Of a stretch of DNA of 64,000 bases, positions 25,554 to 34,317 are shown one piece after another. The translations under genes were made by a program, and so were the position numbers. The notes under the pieces are model-generated. The model saw only the letters and a program-made list of their open reading frames with translations. It had not been told where the DNA came from and made no database searches. Every line of letters starts with the position of its first letter. Within the stretch, counting starts at the first letter, position 1. This DNA comes from Fictibacillus phosphorivorans (GTDB taxonomy: Bacteria; Bacillota; Bacilli; Bacillales; Fictibacillaceae). The stretch lies in the NCBI RefSeq assembly GCF_001619875.1, contig NZ_LRFC01000038.1:558001-622000 (forward strand), given 5' to 3'.

Positions 25554-27725
25554 TTATTTAACCAACCTAAAAGGAACACTCACAACATCATGACTGTTTT
25601 TCCCGATAAACGCCTCAAACTTACCAGCATCACTCTTAAACTCAAGGTTCTCGTGATGGTAGCGAAGCATTTCCTCTGTGATCTCGAACGTAACTTCCTC
25701 CGACGCGCCCGGCTCAAGAACAACCTTCTTATAACCTTTCAACTCTTTCACCGGACGAACAACATCACCAGCAATATCGCGAATGTATAACTGAACAAGC
25801 TCTTCACCAGCAACATCACCTGTGTTCGTTACCGTGACAGAAGCCGTAATGAATCCATCCTCCGTCAACACATCACTAGACAATTTCACATCATCATATT
25901 TAAACTCCGTATAGCTCAATCCAAATCCAAACGGGAATAGAGGCTCGTTTGGAATGTCGAGATAATGCGAGAGATAGCGCTCTTTATTGTCTGGAGTTGG
26001 CTGAGGACGACCTGTGTTGAAGTGGTTGTAATAAACAGGCACCTGTCCAACCGAGTACGGGAACGACATCGATAAGCGGCCAGACGGATTCACGTCTCCA
26101 AATAAAAGATCCGCAATTGCAGCACCCGCTTCAGTCCCAGGGTACCAAGCTTCCAGCACAGCGTCGACTTGATCTGTCACACCATGCAGGTCAAGCGGTC
26201 GGCCGTTAAACAGAACCGTCACGATCGGCTTACCTACCTTTTTCATTTCTTGGATCAATTGAAGCTGAATTTCAGGCAGACGGATATCAGCGCGACATCC
26301 CGCTTCACCGCTCATAAACGAAGCTTCTCCAAGTGCAAGCACGATCACATCTGCATCACTTGCAGCTTTAACAGCTTCAGCCAGTTGCTCAGCTGTTCCT
26401 GACTCCACTTCACAGCCTTCAGCAACTGTCAAAAGAGAAGGATCAGCTAACTTGTTTAACAGACCTGTGTCCACTTTTACGACATCATCATAGGCACCTT
26501 GCCACGACCATGGTCCCATCAGATCGCCGTTTGTCGCGAACGGGCCGATCAGTGCAATTTTTTGCGTTGGTTGAAGGGGAAGAACGTTACCTTCATTTTT
26601 TAATAAAACACAAGACTTAGCACCGAGTTCACGTGCAACTTCACGATGCTCATCACACAAAATGACTTCCTCCGCACGCTTCTCATCAGCACCGCGATAT
26701 GGATCTTCAAAAAGTCCGAGCTTCTGCTTTAACGTTAAAATTCGTTCAACTGATTCATCAACAAGAGATTCAGATAACTTGCCGCTTTCCACAAGCTCCT
26801 TCACGTGGTCGATGTAGCATGTTGTCATCATCTCGATGTCAACACCAGCCGTGAGCGCTTTATATGCCGCTTTTGCTTCATCTTCAGCTACACCGTGCGG
26901 AAGCTGCTCTTTTACAGCACCCCAGTCCGAGATGATCACACCATTAAAGCCCCACTCGTCACGAAGTAGGTCGCGCATCAGCTTCTTGTTTGCCGTTGCC
27001 GGAATGCCATCTACTGTATTGAACGCCGTCATCACCATCTCACAGCCCTCATCAAGCGCCGCTTTATAAGCAGGGAGGTAAGATTCGCGAAGTTGGCGCT
27101 CAGACATGTTCACCGTATTGTAGTCGCGTCCGCCTTCAGGAGCACCGTATGCCGCAAAGTGTTTCACGCAAGCGGCAACACGGTCTTTGTCGTTCGTGAG
27201 GTCTGTTCCTTGGAAACCACGAACAAATGCACGAGCAAACTCGCTGTTTAAGAAACCATCTTCACCCGTAGATTCCATAACACGACCCCAGCGCGGGTCA
27301 CGAACAAGATCGACCATTGGTGCGAACGTCACGTGAACACCAGAAACGGAAGCTTCTTTTGCAGCGATCTCCGCACTTTTTTCAGCAAGATCCATATCCC
27401 ACGAACAGCCGATCGCGAGAGGTACAGGAAAGATCGTCTTAAAACCATGTACGATATCAGCCATCATCAATAAAGGAATGCCATGACGGTTTTCTTTTAG
27501 ATGTGCGTCTTGAATGTTTCTCGTTTCACGAGCACCTGATCCGCCAAGAACAGACCCCGTATTGCGGACCACCTCATCCGAAATCCCCATCTCCTGCATA
27601 GGACCCGTGATAAAGCCTTGATCAGATGAACCTTTAAAAAAAGGAGTAGCAAGCTGAACCAGCTGTCCGATCTTTTCTTCTAATGTCATGTCTTGAATGA
27701 GATGTTGCACGTTTTGCTTAAGCAT
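25554..27725 (-). CDS. GH3 beta-glucosidase
   Basis: 723 residues with the full GH3 layout: TIM barrel, alpha/beta sandwich and a C-terminal fibronectin-like domain (about 620-715). Asp267 in ISDWG is the nucleophile; KHF (188-190) and the preceding GRVMESTGED line the glucose site; Glu474 in MSGEAG is the likely acid/base. No signal peptide, so it works on imported oligosaccharides, releasing glucose from beta-glucosides. BglX-type enzymes are close relatives. AGGAGG stands ten bases from the ATG. Its promoter carries a LacI-type operator sharing its core with the first GH35 gene and a cre-like site, tying it to the same regulon. Confidence 0.9.
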   Translation of the reverse strand: MLKQNVQHLIQDMTLEEKIGQLVQLATPFFKGSSDQGFITGPMQEMGISDEVVRNTGSVLGGSGARETRNIQDAHLKENRHGIPLLMMADIVHGFKTIFPVPLAIGCSWDMDLAEKSAEIAAKEASVSGVHVTFAPMVDLVRDPRWGRVMESTGEDGFLNSEFARAFVRGFQGTDLTNDKDRVAACVKHFAAYGAPEGGRDYNTVNMSERQLRESYLPAYKAALDEGCEMVMTAFNTVDGIPATANKKLMRDLLRDEWGFNGVIISDWGAVKEQLPHGVAEDEAKAAYKALTAGVDIEMMTTCYIDHVKELVESGKLSESLVDESVERILTLKQKLGLFEDPYRGADEKRAEEVILCDEHREVARELGAKSCVLLKNEGNVLPLQPTQKIALIGPFATNGDLMGPWSWQGAYDDVVKVDTGLLNKLADPSLLTVAEGCEVESGTAEQLAEAVKAASDADVIVLALGEASFMSGEAGCRADIRLPEIQLQLIQEMKKVGKPIVTVLFNGRPLDLHGVTDQVDAVLEAWYPGTEAGAAIADLLFGDVNPSGRLSMSFPYSVGQVPVYYNHFNTGRPQPTPDNKERYLSHYLDIPNEPLFPFGFGLSYTEFKYDDVKLSSDVLTEDGFITASVTVTNTGDVAGEELVQLYIRDIAGDVVRPVKELKGYKKVVLEPGASEEVTFEITEEMLRYHHENLEFKSDAGKFEAFIGKNSHDVVSVPFRLVK

Positions 27726-27758
27726 AAAGATAGTACCTCCTATGAGAACGGTCTAGTT

Positions 27759-27776
27759 AATCGAAACGTTTCGATT
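27759..27776 (-). promoter_or_regulatory. LacI-type operator before the GH3 gene
   Basis: AATCGAAACGTTTCGATT is a perfect 18-bp palindrome sharing the 14-bp core ATCGAAACGTTTCGAT with 6266-6283. It lies just downstream of the promoter on the minus strand, a repression position. Confidence 0.75.
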
Positions 27777-27791
27777 GTTTTCTTAATAAAA

Positions 27792-27820
27792 ATTATAAGC
27801 GCTTTCATTTTGAGAGTCAA
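27792..27820 (-). promoter_or_regulatory. GH3 promoter with a cre-like site in the spacer
   Basis: On the minus strand TTGACT (27815-27820) and TATAAT (27792-27797) are separated by exactly 17 bp. TGAAAGCGCTTATA spans the spacer and -10 and is close to the cre consensus. A second imperfect operator, AATCG-AAA-CGATT (27826-27838), lies upstream. Confidence 0.8.
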
Positions 27821-27870
27821 TGAAAAATCGAAACGATTCACCAAATGGTAAAAGGGGCACCTCTTCATGA

Positions 27871-27905
27871 TAAAAAAACAAAAACCCGGTCTCGATGCCG
27901 GGTTT
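27871..27905 (-). terminator. Intrinsic terminator of the small 75-residue gene
   Basis: Minus strand: AAACCCGG pairs with CCGGGTTT (27882-27889 and 27898-27905), eight-base loop, then a T-rich run. Confidence 0.85.
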
Positions 27906-27906
27906 C

Positions 27907-28134
27907 TCATTTTACTAATTCATTTAGTTTAGCATTGCGTTCTTCTCTTTCCGTTTCATCCGCAAGATCATACTTCTTCAAAAGATGAAAGACTTCATTT
28001 AAGTATGCTTGATCAGCGTCAGTAGATAAAGAATCGCCAACCTCCATCACCAGTTCACGCGGCATAAAAGCAGATTGTTCTGCAAGCTTTTGCTGCACAT
28101 CTTTGAGCGGGTGGTCGATCGTACATTTGCCCAT
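27907..28134 (-). CDS. Small conserved-looking hypothetical protein
   Basis: 75 residues, charged and helical, ending NEVFHLLKKYDLADETEREE and a short Lys-rich tail. No membrane segment, cysteine motif or known domain that I recognise. The ATG at 28134 is chosen over 28155 because AAAGGAGAT lies between them at the right distance. It has its own terminator and is transcribed divergently from the PfpI-like gene, across an inverted repeat (28177-28203). Function unknown. Confidence 0.65.
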   Translation of the reverse strand: MGKCTIDHPLKDVQQKLAEQSAFMPRELVMEVGDSLSTDADQAYLNEVFHLLKKYDLADETEREERNAKLNELVK

Positions 28135-28176
28135 TTCAATCCGATCTCCTTTCAATTCTTTGTTTACTATTGAGAA

Positions 28177-28203
28177 AATCGTATCATATTTAGCTATACG
28201 ATT
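28177..28203. promoter_or_regulatory. Inverted repeat between divergent genes
   Basis: AATCGTAT (28177-28184) and ATACGATT (28196-28203) are perfect inverted copies with an 11-base spacer, about one and a half helical turns centre to centre. A candidate operator for one or both neighbours. Confidence 0.45.
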
Positions 28204-28276
28204 GGAAGAATAGTGTCCTTCATGGGATTCATGTTACGCTATTAAGGTAATAAAAATAATGGAGGTGTCGTTAAAC

Positions 28277-28801
28277 ATGCGTTTAAAAGGTAAAAAAGTA
28301 ATCAGCCTCGTGCATCATGATTTTGAAGATCTAGAGTTATGGTACCCGATATTGCGTTTGCGTGAAGAAGGAGCAGTGGTTGAACTTGCCGGTGAGAAGG
28401 CAGGCGAAACATACATCGGAAAATATGGTGTTCCAGCGGATGCGGATTTTGCTTTTGGTGATGTCGATGCAAACGAGTACGATGCGATTTTAGTTCCTGG
28501 CGGATGGGCGCCTGACAAGCTCCGCCGGTTTCCTGAAGTGATTGAGATGGTTCAGCACATGGAGGAGCAGCAAAAGCCGATTGGCCAAATCTGTCATGCA
28601 GGCTGGGTTCTCGTGTCAGCAAAAGTTTTACAAGGTAAAAAAGTAACAAGCACGCCAGGCATCAAGGATGATATGGAGAACGCTGGTGCTGAATGGATCG
28701 ACGAACCGGTTGTCGTAGACGGACATCTCGTATCAAGCCGCCGTCCGCCTGATTTGCCGGATTATATGAGAGAGTTTGTTGAAGTTTTATATAAGAAATA
28801 A
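28277..28801 (+). CDS. PfpI/DJ-1 family protein (type 1 glutamine amidotransferase fold)
   Basis: 174 residues, the usual length for PfpI/YraA-type proteins. The nucleophile elbow GQICHAGW has Cys106-His107, and Glu17 in HDFEDLE is the third active-site residue. Relatives act as protein deglycases/stress chaperones or, in archaea, as proteases; which applies here is unknown. GGAGGTG at 28261-28267 sets the start at 28277, not 28259. It is monocistronic, closed by a strong terminator, and unrelated to either metabolic island. Confidence 0.85.
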   Translation: MRLKGKKVISLVHHDFEDLELWYPILRLREEGAVVELAGEKAGETYIGKYGVPADADFAFGDVDANEYDAILVPGGWAPDKLRRFPEVIEMVQHMEEQQKPIGQICHAGWVLVSAKVLQGKKVTSTPGIKDDMENAGAEWIDEPVVVDGHLVSSRRPPDLPDYMREFVEVLYKK

Positions 28802-28808
28802 TCAAATA

Positions 28809-28862
28809 AAACTGACTGATTAGTAGAGGTTTTATAAAGCTGCTAAAAGTCAGTTTTTTTAT
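28809..28862 (+). terminator. Two-part hairpin terminator after the PfpI-like gene
   Basis: An outer stem AAACTGACT / AGTCAGTTT encloses a second stem TTAGTAG / CTGCTAA, and eight or more Ts follow. Confidence 0.8.
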
Positions 28863-28894
28863 TTCGTAAAAAAGTATTGAAAAGTCAGAATATT

Positions 28895-28932
28895 TTGTAT
28901 ACATTTAATATGCAGACTGTCGACAGGCGACA
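28895..28932 (+). promoter_or_regulatory. Candidate operators before the first GntR gene
   Basis: TGTATACA (28896-28903) is a perfect palindrome of the kind bound by GntR/FCD regulators. Twenty bases on, CTGTCGACAG (28917-28926) is a perfect 10-bp palindrome overlapping TGTCG-N5-CGACA (28918-28932). TTGAAA at 28877 may be a -35. They differ from the TTGGATMCAAT sites further on. Confidence 0.5.
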
Positions 28933-29071
28933 TGAATACTTCCACTAAACCGAATGGTCTGCACAAATCCCTCCACCAAAAAGCATATTTCAATCTCAAC
29001 TCAACAAAATTTTTATAAAAAAACAGATTCACTTATTCCTTATTAACAACAGATAGGAGACTGATCTTCAA

Positions 29072-29743
29072 ATGAATCAGGGAATGCTGCAAAAAGCAAT
29101 ACCTTATTATGAACAAGTACAACAAACCTTAAAAGAGCGAATCTTCAATGGGATTTATGAACCGGGGGATCGGTTATATGAGGTTCAGATTGCTAGAGAA
29201 TTTGCTATCAGCCGCAGTCCGGTCAGGGAAGCTATTAGAGCCTTGATTAATGAGGGTTTGTTGATTATGGATGATAAGTCTCAAATCTATGTTTATGAAC
29301 CTTCTTTAAAGGATGTATATGAAATCTACGAATGCCGAGTAGCTCTTGAATCTACTGCTGTTACATTAGTGGCTCAAAAAGCTAGTGAAGATCAAATTTT
29401 ACAGCTCGAGAAAACGTTATCTGATTCTGCTTCTGCAATTAAAAAAGGCGAGAAGGAAGAGATGGCATGTTTAAACGCAAAATTTCATGAGCTCATTATT
29501 GATTTTAGTGACAATATGAGGTTGAAAAAGCTTGTAAATGAACTTAAATCACTTACAAACTATTATCGATTTTTAAACTTGGAAGGAGAGGATCGGCCAA
29601 ACGTTATATATAAGGGGCATTTTGATATTTTTCAAGCGATAATAGAAAGAAATCCTGAAAAAGCATCTCAGAAATTAAAAGAACATACGCATGATGACCT
29701 TGAAAATTTGGTAAACCTATTAAACCATAAAAGGGAGAGATAA
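29072..29743 (+). CDS. GntR family regulator with FCD domain (1)
   Basis: 223 residues. The winged HTH (about 10-80) reads AREFAISRSPVREAIRALINEG; the FCD ligand domain (about 90-215) has the metal-site histidines in FHELII, GHFDIF and EHTHDD. FCD regulators usually sense organic acids and repress the adjacent operon. The gene is followed after two bases by the fumarase-like alpha gene, so it heads an operon with a fumarase-type hydratase and a tartrate dehydrogenase. AGGAG is rather far (14 bases) from this ATG; the ATG at 29084 is possible. Confidence 0.85.
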   Translation: MNQGMLQKAIPYYEQVQQTLKERIFNGIYEPGDRLYEVQIAREFAISRSPVREAIRALINEGLLIMDDKSQIYVYEPSLKDVYEIYECRVALESTAVTLVAQKASEDQILQLEKTLSDSASAIKKGEKEEMACLNAKFHELIIDFSDNMRLKKLVNELKSLTNYYRFLNLEGEDRPNVIYKGHFDIFQAIIERNPEKASQKLKEHTHDDLENLVNLLNHKRER

Positions 29744-29745
29744 TC

Positions 29746-30588
29746 TTGCGAGTCGTTCATGTTAAAGAACTGACGGAAACTGTAGCAAAACTTTGCTGGG
29801 AAGCGTGTTATTATTTGCCGGATGATGTATTAAATGGGTTTAAAAAAGCAGAACGAACAGAGGCATCTCCAATTGGAAGGTCCATTTTGCAGCAGTTAGT
29901 TGAGAATGCAGAGGAAGCGAAGGCGAACCATATGCCTTATTGCCACGACACGGGAATGGCAGTTGTATTTGTGGAATTAGGTCAAGACGTACATGTCACG
30001 GGAGGTGACCTAATGGACTCTATTCAGGAAGGAGTGCGGACCGGATATCGAGAGGGCTACCTTCGAAAATCGGTTGTCGGTGATCCACTTTTACGTATTA
30101 ATACGAATGATAACACACCAGCCGTTGTACATACGGATATCGTTCCTGGCGATTCTGTGAAAATCACTGTGTTGCCTAAAGGCGGAGGAAGTGAAAATAT
30201 GAGTGCCATGAAGTTTTTGCTGCCGGGAGAAGGTGCTGAGGGAGTTAAAAACTTCGTCTTGCAAACGATCAAGGAAGCAGGAGGGAAGGCGTGCCCGCCA
30301 ATTGTAGTCGGTATCGGAATTGGTGGTAGTTTTGATAAAGTAACATCACTAGCGAAACATGCTGTTTTGAGAGAAATTGGTGTGCATCATCCAGACCCGC
30401 ATATTGCGGAATTGGAAAAAGAGCTTTTAGAAGAAATCAATCATACAGGGATTGGACCACAAGGGCTTGGAGGAACGAACACAGCGATGTGGGTTCCTAT
30501 CGAAACATTCGCATGCCATATTACAGCACTACCGGTTGCTGTAAATATCCAATGTCATGCTGCTCGTAAAAAAACGGCAGTGATTTGA
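29746..30588 (+). CDS. Class I fumarate/tartrate dehydratase, alpha subunit (copy 1)
   Basis: 280 residues from a TTG start behind AAGGGAGAG. It carries the three cysteines expected to hold the oxygen-sensitive 4Fe-4S cluster: Cys66 (YCHDTG), Cys183 (KACPPIVVG) and Cys270 (IQCHA). KGGGSENMS is the family signature. Two-subunit enzymes of this type hydrate fumarate, dehydrate tartrate or act on mesaconate; the neighbour dehydrogenase argues for a tartrate-like or malate-like acid. It pairs with the beta gene 14 bp downstream. Confidence 0.85.
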   Translation: MRVVHVKELTETVAKLCWEACYYLPDDVLNGFKKAERTEASPIGRSILQQLVENAEEAKANHMPYCHDTGMAVVFVELGQDVHVTGGDLMDSIQEGVRTGYREGYLRKSVVGDPLLRINTNDNTPAVVHTDIVPGDSVKITVLPKGGGSENMSAMKFLLPGEGAEGVKNFVLQTIKEAGGKACPPIVVGIGIGGSFDKVTSLAKHAVLREIGVHHPDPHIAELEKELLEEINHTGIGPQGLGGTNTAMWVPIETFACHITALPVAVNIQCHAARKKTAVI

Positions 30589-30602
30589 GGAGGAAGTGAA
30601 AA

Positions 30603-31199
30603 ATGGCTGAATATCGATTAAAGACTCCATTATATGATGAGGACATTCAAAACCTGAAAGTTGGTGACAGTGTACTTCTAACAGGCAGGATTTATATGGC
30701 CAGAGATGCCGCACATAAACGAATGATAGAGCTTCTTGATAAAAACGAATCATTACCTGTGGACTTAAAAGGTGAGATTATTTTCTATGCAGGTCCATGC
30801 CCTCCTAAGCCTGGTCAGGTTATAGGCCCTGTAGCTCCAACAACTGCATTTAGAATGGATCCATATGCGCCTGCTATGTATAAATATGGTGTAATAGGAA
30901 CGATTGGTAAAGGACCAAGAAGGCAGATGGTGAAAGATGCTTGCAAAGAGTACAATGCGATTTCTTTTGCAGCCATCGGTGGATTATCTACAATTTTAAG
31001 CAGAAAAGTAAAGTCCGAAGAAGTCGTAGCATATGAAGATCTTGGACCTGAGGCAATCAGAAAGTTAGAGGTAGAAGACTTTCCTGTCTTAGTGGCATAT
31101 GATGCACATGGACAAGATCTGTATGAACAAGAAATTGCGAAATACGAAAACTATAATAAACAATCCAAAGAAGGAGCTGTAAATTATGAAAACGTATGA
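30603..31199 (+). CDS. Class I fumarate/tartrate dehydratase, beta subunit (copy 1)
   Basis: 198 residues with the beta-subunit signatures TGRIYMARDAAHKRM, GPCPPKPGQVIGPVAPTTAFRMD and GKGPRR. It supplies substrate-binding residues to the alpha subunit. Strong GGAGGAAG before the start. It overlaps the tartrate dehydrogenase-like gene by 14 bp. Confidence 0.9.
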   Translation: MAEYRLKTPLYDEDIQNLKVGDSVLLTGRIYMARDAAHKRMIELLDKNESLPVDLKGEIIFYAGPCPPKPGQVIGPVAPTTAFRMDPYAPAMYKYGVIGTIGKGPRRQMVKDACKEYNAISFAAIGGLSTILSRKVKSEEVVAYEDLGPEAIRKLEVEDFPVLVAYDAHGQDLYEQEIAKYENYNKQSKEGAVNYENV

Positions 31200-32256
31200 T
31201 ATCGCAGTAATACCGGGAGATGGGATCGGTAAGGAAGTCGTTCCTGTATCATTAAAAGTATTGGATACAATCGCTGAGATTCACGGTGGTTTGAAGTTCA
31301 ACTATACGGAGTTTCCATGGAGTTGTGATTATTACTTAGAGCATGGCAAAATGATGCCTGAAGATGGTATTCAGACCCTTAGCAATTTTAATGGAATTTT
31401 CCTCGGTGCAATTGGAAATCCAAATGTTGTTGCTGATCATATCTCATTATGGGGACTATTAATAAAAATCAGAAGATCTTTTGAGCAATCTATTAATATA
31501 CGGCCAGCGAAATACTTTAAAGGATTACGTTCACCTTTAGTAAACCCAAACGATTTTGATCTGATTGTAGTCAGAGAGAACAGTGAAGGAGAATACAGTG
31601 AGGTCGGAGGCAGAATCCATAAAGGTGAAGATGAAATTGCGATTCAGAACGCTGTATTTACCAAAAAGGGAACAGAGCGTGCGATGAAATATGCATTTGA
31701 ATTAGCGCTGCAGCGAAGAGGACATGTAACATCCGCAACAAAATCTAATGGAATCTTTCATTCGATGCCGTTTTGGGATGATGTATTTAATGAAACCAAA
31801 CAAAAATATTCCGATGTTCAGACGTCTTCCTATCATATTGATGCTTTAGCAGCCTTTTTTGTGACCCGCCCTGAAATCTTTGATGTTATCGTAGCAAGTA
31901 ACTTATTTGGTGACATACTCACGGATATTGGTGGAGCGATCATGGGAAGCATTGGGATTGCACCAGCGGCCAACATCAATCTGAATGGAAAATACCCATC
32001 TATGTTTGAACCTGTACACGGATCTGCTCCGGATATATATGGTCAAGGGATTGCGAATCCAATTGGACAGATATGGACAGCGAAAATGATGCTCGACCAT
32101 TTTAGAGAAGCAGAACTGGGTAAAAAATTATTAGATGTCGTAGAAGACGTTACCAATGATGGATTCAAAACCCCTGATATTGGCGGAAAAATGTCTACAA
32201 TAGAAGTGGCTGATGAAATATGCAGTCGTTTGCAAAAAACATATTCACTTTCTTAA
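31186..32256 (+). CDS. Tartrate dehydrogenase-like oxidative decarboxylase
   Basis: 356 residues of the isocitrate/isopropylmalate dehydrogenase family, closest in motif to tartrate dehydrogenase/D-malate dehydrogenase: VIPGDGIGKEV at the N-terminus, VRENSEGEYSEVGGR (family-specific), SNLFGDILTDIGGA for metal binding, and EPVHGSAPDI. These enzymes use NAD and Mn/Mg to oxidise or decarboxylate tartrate, D-malate or related acids in the cytoplasm. It is translated with the dehydratase (14-bp overlap) and followed by a strong terminator. Isopropylmalate itself is unlikely as the sequence lacks the LeuB context. Confidence 0.8.
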   Translation: MKTYDIAVIPGDGIGKEVVPVSLKVLDTIAEIHGGLKFNYTEFPWSCDYYLEHGKMMPEDGIQTLSNFNGIFLGAIGNPNVVADHISLWGLLIKIRRSFEQSINIRPAKYFKGLRSPLVNPNDFDLIVVRENSEGEYSEVGGRIHKGEDEIAIQNAVFTKKGTERAMKYAFELALQRRGHVTSATKSNGIFHSMPFWDDVFNETKQKYSDVQTSSYHIDALAAFFVTRPEIFDVIVASNLFGDILTDIGGAIMGSIGIAPAANINLNGKYPSMFEPVHGSAPDIYGQGIANPIGQIWTAKMMLDHFREAELGKKLLDVVEDVTNDGFKTPDIGGKMSTIEVADEICSRLQKTYSLS

Positions 32257-32271
32257 GCATAAAGGAAAAAT

Positions 32272-32318
32272 GGCTCTGCTTGTCGTTGTACAACGATAAC
32301 AGAGCCGTTATTTTATTT
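32272..32318 (+). terminator. Terminator of the tartrate-type operon
   Basis: GGCTCTG (32272-32278) and CAGAGCC (32300-32306) enclose the perfect palindrome TCGTTGTACAACGA (32283-32296), followed by a T-rich run. Confidence 0.8.
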
Positions 32319-32328
32319 ATTGTCATCA

Positions 32329-32362
32329 AAAAAGAACTGACCTCATCCATGGCCAGTTCTTT
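32329..32362 (-). terminator. Terminator of the minus-strand dctP operon
   Basis: GAACTG (32334-32339) pairs with CAGTTC (32354-32359), extended by AA/TT and an inner CC/GG; on the minus strand it ends in six Ts. Confidence 0.75.
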
Positions 32363-32369
32363 TAACGTA

Positions 32370-33407
32370 TTACTTACTCTTACTTTCAGCATCTTTGATA
32401 ATGTCTGCGCCGATCTTTTCAGCCCATTCACTATAGACAGGTTCAAGGTGCTTCTTAAATGCGTCGATTTCACTTTCAGAGAGTTCGTGAATTTCAACTT
32501 GTCCGCGATCTTTTAGCGTTTTTAATGCCTCATCATTTAAATCAGCGGCAGAATCTCTTGCTACTTTTGTTGCTTCTTCTACCCCTTTTTCAATAATTTT
32601 TCTTGTTTCATCATTTAAGCCATCCCAGAACTTTGTGTTTGTTAGTAATGCATAATCAACACGTGTGTGGCCCATTACAGTCATATACTTTTGTACTTCA
32701 TCGAATTTCTTGGATTCAATATTGCTGAACGTGTTTTCTTGCCCATCAACTGTTCCTTGCTGTAAAGCAGTATAAAGTTCCCCAAATGGAATAGAAGTTG
32801 ATCCTGCACCTAAGTCACCATATAAGGCTTCAAGAAGCTGTCCACCTTGCGTACGGATTTTCATTCCGTCCAAGTCCTCTGGGGTTTTAATCGCCTTTTT
32901 CTCATTCGTGATATGTTTTGCTCCGTTCGGCCACATAGAAAGTCCAAGAACACCGTCTTTTTCTAGGCGTTTAAAGATTTCTTGCCCTTTTTCCCCGTCC
33001 CAAAATGCGTTAGCCGCCTCATCATCTTTAAATAAGAAAGGCATAGAAGGAATATTGAATCCAGGATCATTCCCTACAAGCTTTGCCATATCTGGAATAA
33101 TGAATTGAACGTTATTCGCTACAAGGTTTTGATATTCATCTTTATCTCCAAATAACTGGCTGTTTGGATACACCTGCACTTTGATTTTTCCGTCTGATTC
33201 TTTTTCAATGTATTCTTTCATCGCCAATGCGCCATGTTGCTTAGGTGTGTTTTCGGCCACAACGTGTGAGATTTTTATTGTGAGTTCTTGCACACCATCA
33301 GCTTCACCACTTCCGCCTGAATCAGAATCAGCAGAACTACAAGCCGCAAGACTAAATACCAGAGCGAATGTCATTAGGGCCAGATACAATTTCTTCATTT
33401 TCTTCAC
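32370..33407 (-). CDS. dctP: TRAP transporter solute-binding lipoprotein DctP
   Basis: 345 residues. The lipoprotein signal ends LAAC with Cys23. The DctP fold follows: HVVAENTPKQHGA, QVYPNSQLFGDKDE, and MKIRTQGGQLLEALYGDLGA containing the conserved arginine that clamps a carboxylate. TRAP binding proteins of this type collect C4-dicarboxylates and similar acids. The GTG at 33407 is preferred over the internal ATG because AAGGGGG lies seven bases before it. Its start lies 56 bp inside the preceding dehydrogenase gene. Its membrane partners are on the opposite strand at 35125-36953. Confidence 0.9.
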   Translation of the reverse strand: MKKMKKLYLALMTFALVFSLAACSSADSDSGGSGEADGVQELTIKISHVVAENTPKQHGALAMKEYIEKESDGKIKVQVYPNSQLFGDKDEYQNLVANNVQFIIPDMAKLVGNDPGFNIPSMPFLFKDDEAANAFWDGEKGQEIFKRLEKDGVLGLSMWPNGAKHITNEKKAIKTPEDLDGMKIRTQGGQLLEALYGDLGAGSTSIPFGELYTALQQGTVDGQENTFSNIESKKFDEVQKYMTVMGHTRVDYALLTNTKFWDGLNDETRKIIEKGVEEATKVARDSAADLNDEALKTLKDRGQVEIHELSESEIDAFKKHLEPVYSEWAEKIGADIIKDAESKSK

Positions 33408-34317
33408 GAGAATTCCCCCTTTTTAATAGATAAGAAGTTACATAACGGTAGATTTCCGTATGATCTGCAAGTGATTCCAATGCTAGACTCGCTTCCTCAA
33501 AACGTTGATGAACGACGCGTGGCAGAACGGTTTCTGCTCCATAATCTTCAAATAACCGCTTAGCCATCTCTACATCTTTTTTCATTAATTCAAGACTAAA
33601 GCCTGAATCAAACCTCTCGTTTAAAATAAAGGATGGAAATTTGTATTCTGTGGACCCGCTTCTGCCTGTGCTATGATTGAAAACCTCAATCCCCTTTTCG
33701 GGCTGCACACCGTAACGTTCCATTAGTTGTACGGCTTCACATGCAGATAGAAGGTGGGTGGCAGATAAGTAATTATTCAATGCCTTAAGTAAGTGGCCGC
33801 TTCCAAGAGGTCCAATATGAAAGACTTGTTTGCCTAACGAATGAAGCAAGCGCTTACATTTTTTGAAAACCTCTTCTTCTCCTCCTGCCATAATGGTTAA
33901 AGAGGCAGACCGAGCTTTTTGGATACCACCGCTGACAGGTGCATCCATAAAATCAATCATGCGTAATTTTAGTTTTTCGTAGTTAGTTTTTGTGTCATGA
34001 GGATACGAACTGCTCATATCAATAATGGTTAAGCGTTCTGTTTGATTGGAATGCATAGTTTCATATGTAGCTAGAATCTCTTCTATTACATGGTTGACTA
34101 TTGTGGAGGAAGGAAGCATCAGTATGATGGTTTGAACAGCAGGTACCCAGTTTGAAAAATGACCGGTTTTCCCGCCAGCTTTTTGAAGCTCGCTCGCGGA
34201 GGCGGGATTCACATCGGATCCATAGACATGATAACCGCTGTTCAATAGATTCATAGCCATTGGAAGACCCATTTTACCTAAACCGATAAAACCGATGTTT
34301 TCATTGTTTTCATTCAT
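33352..34317 (-). CDS. 3-hydroxyisobutyrate dehydrogenase-family oxidoreductase
   Basis: 321 residues. NAD(P) loop GFIGLGKMGLPMAMNL at the N-terminus, substrate motif DAPVSGGIQKA, and the catalytic lysine in HLLKALNNYLSATH (GxxxKxxxN pattern). The family reduces or oxidises beta-hydroxy acids such as tartronate semialdehyde, 3-hydroxyisobutyrate or related compounds. The last 18 or so residues run into the dctP start region and look like an unconstrained tail. It starts by ATGA overlap with the AA_synth gene. Confidence 0.8.
   Translation of the reverse strand: MNENNENIGFIGLGKMGLPMAMNLLNSGYHVYGSDVNPASASELQKAGGKTGHFSNWVPAVQTIILMLPSSTIVNHVIEEILATYETMHSNQTERLTIIDMSSSYPHDTKTNYEKLKLRMIDFMDAPVSGGIQKARSASLTIMAGGEEEVFKKCKRLLHSLGKQVFHIGPLGSGHLLKALNNYLSATHLLSACEAVQLMERYGVQPEKGIEVFNHSTGRSGSTEYKFPSFILNERFDSGFSLELMKKDVEMAKRLFEDYGAETVLPRVVHQRFEEASLALESLADHTEIYRYVTSYLLKRGNSREENEEIVSGPNDIRSGI

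Noticed and set aside
25374-25790. Open frame of 138 codons across the third repeat copy
   Set aside because: It crosses the repeat, a terminator and the antisense of the GH3 gene end, with no start signal.
31186-32256. LeuB (isopropylmalate dehydrogenase)
   Set aside because: The motif VRENSEGEYSEVGGR and linkage to a tartrate-type dehydratase fit tartrate/D-malate dehydrogenase; no leu genes are present.
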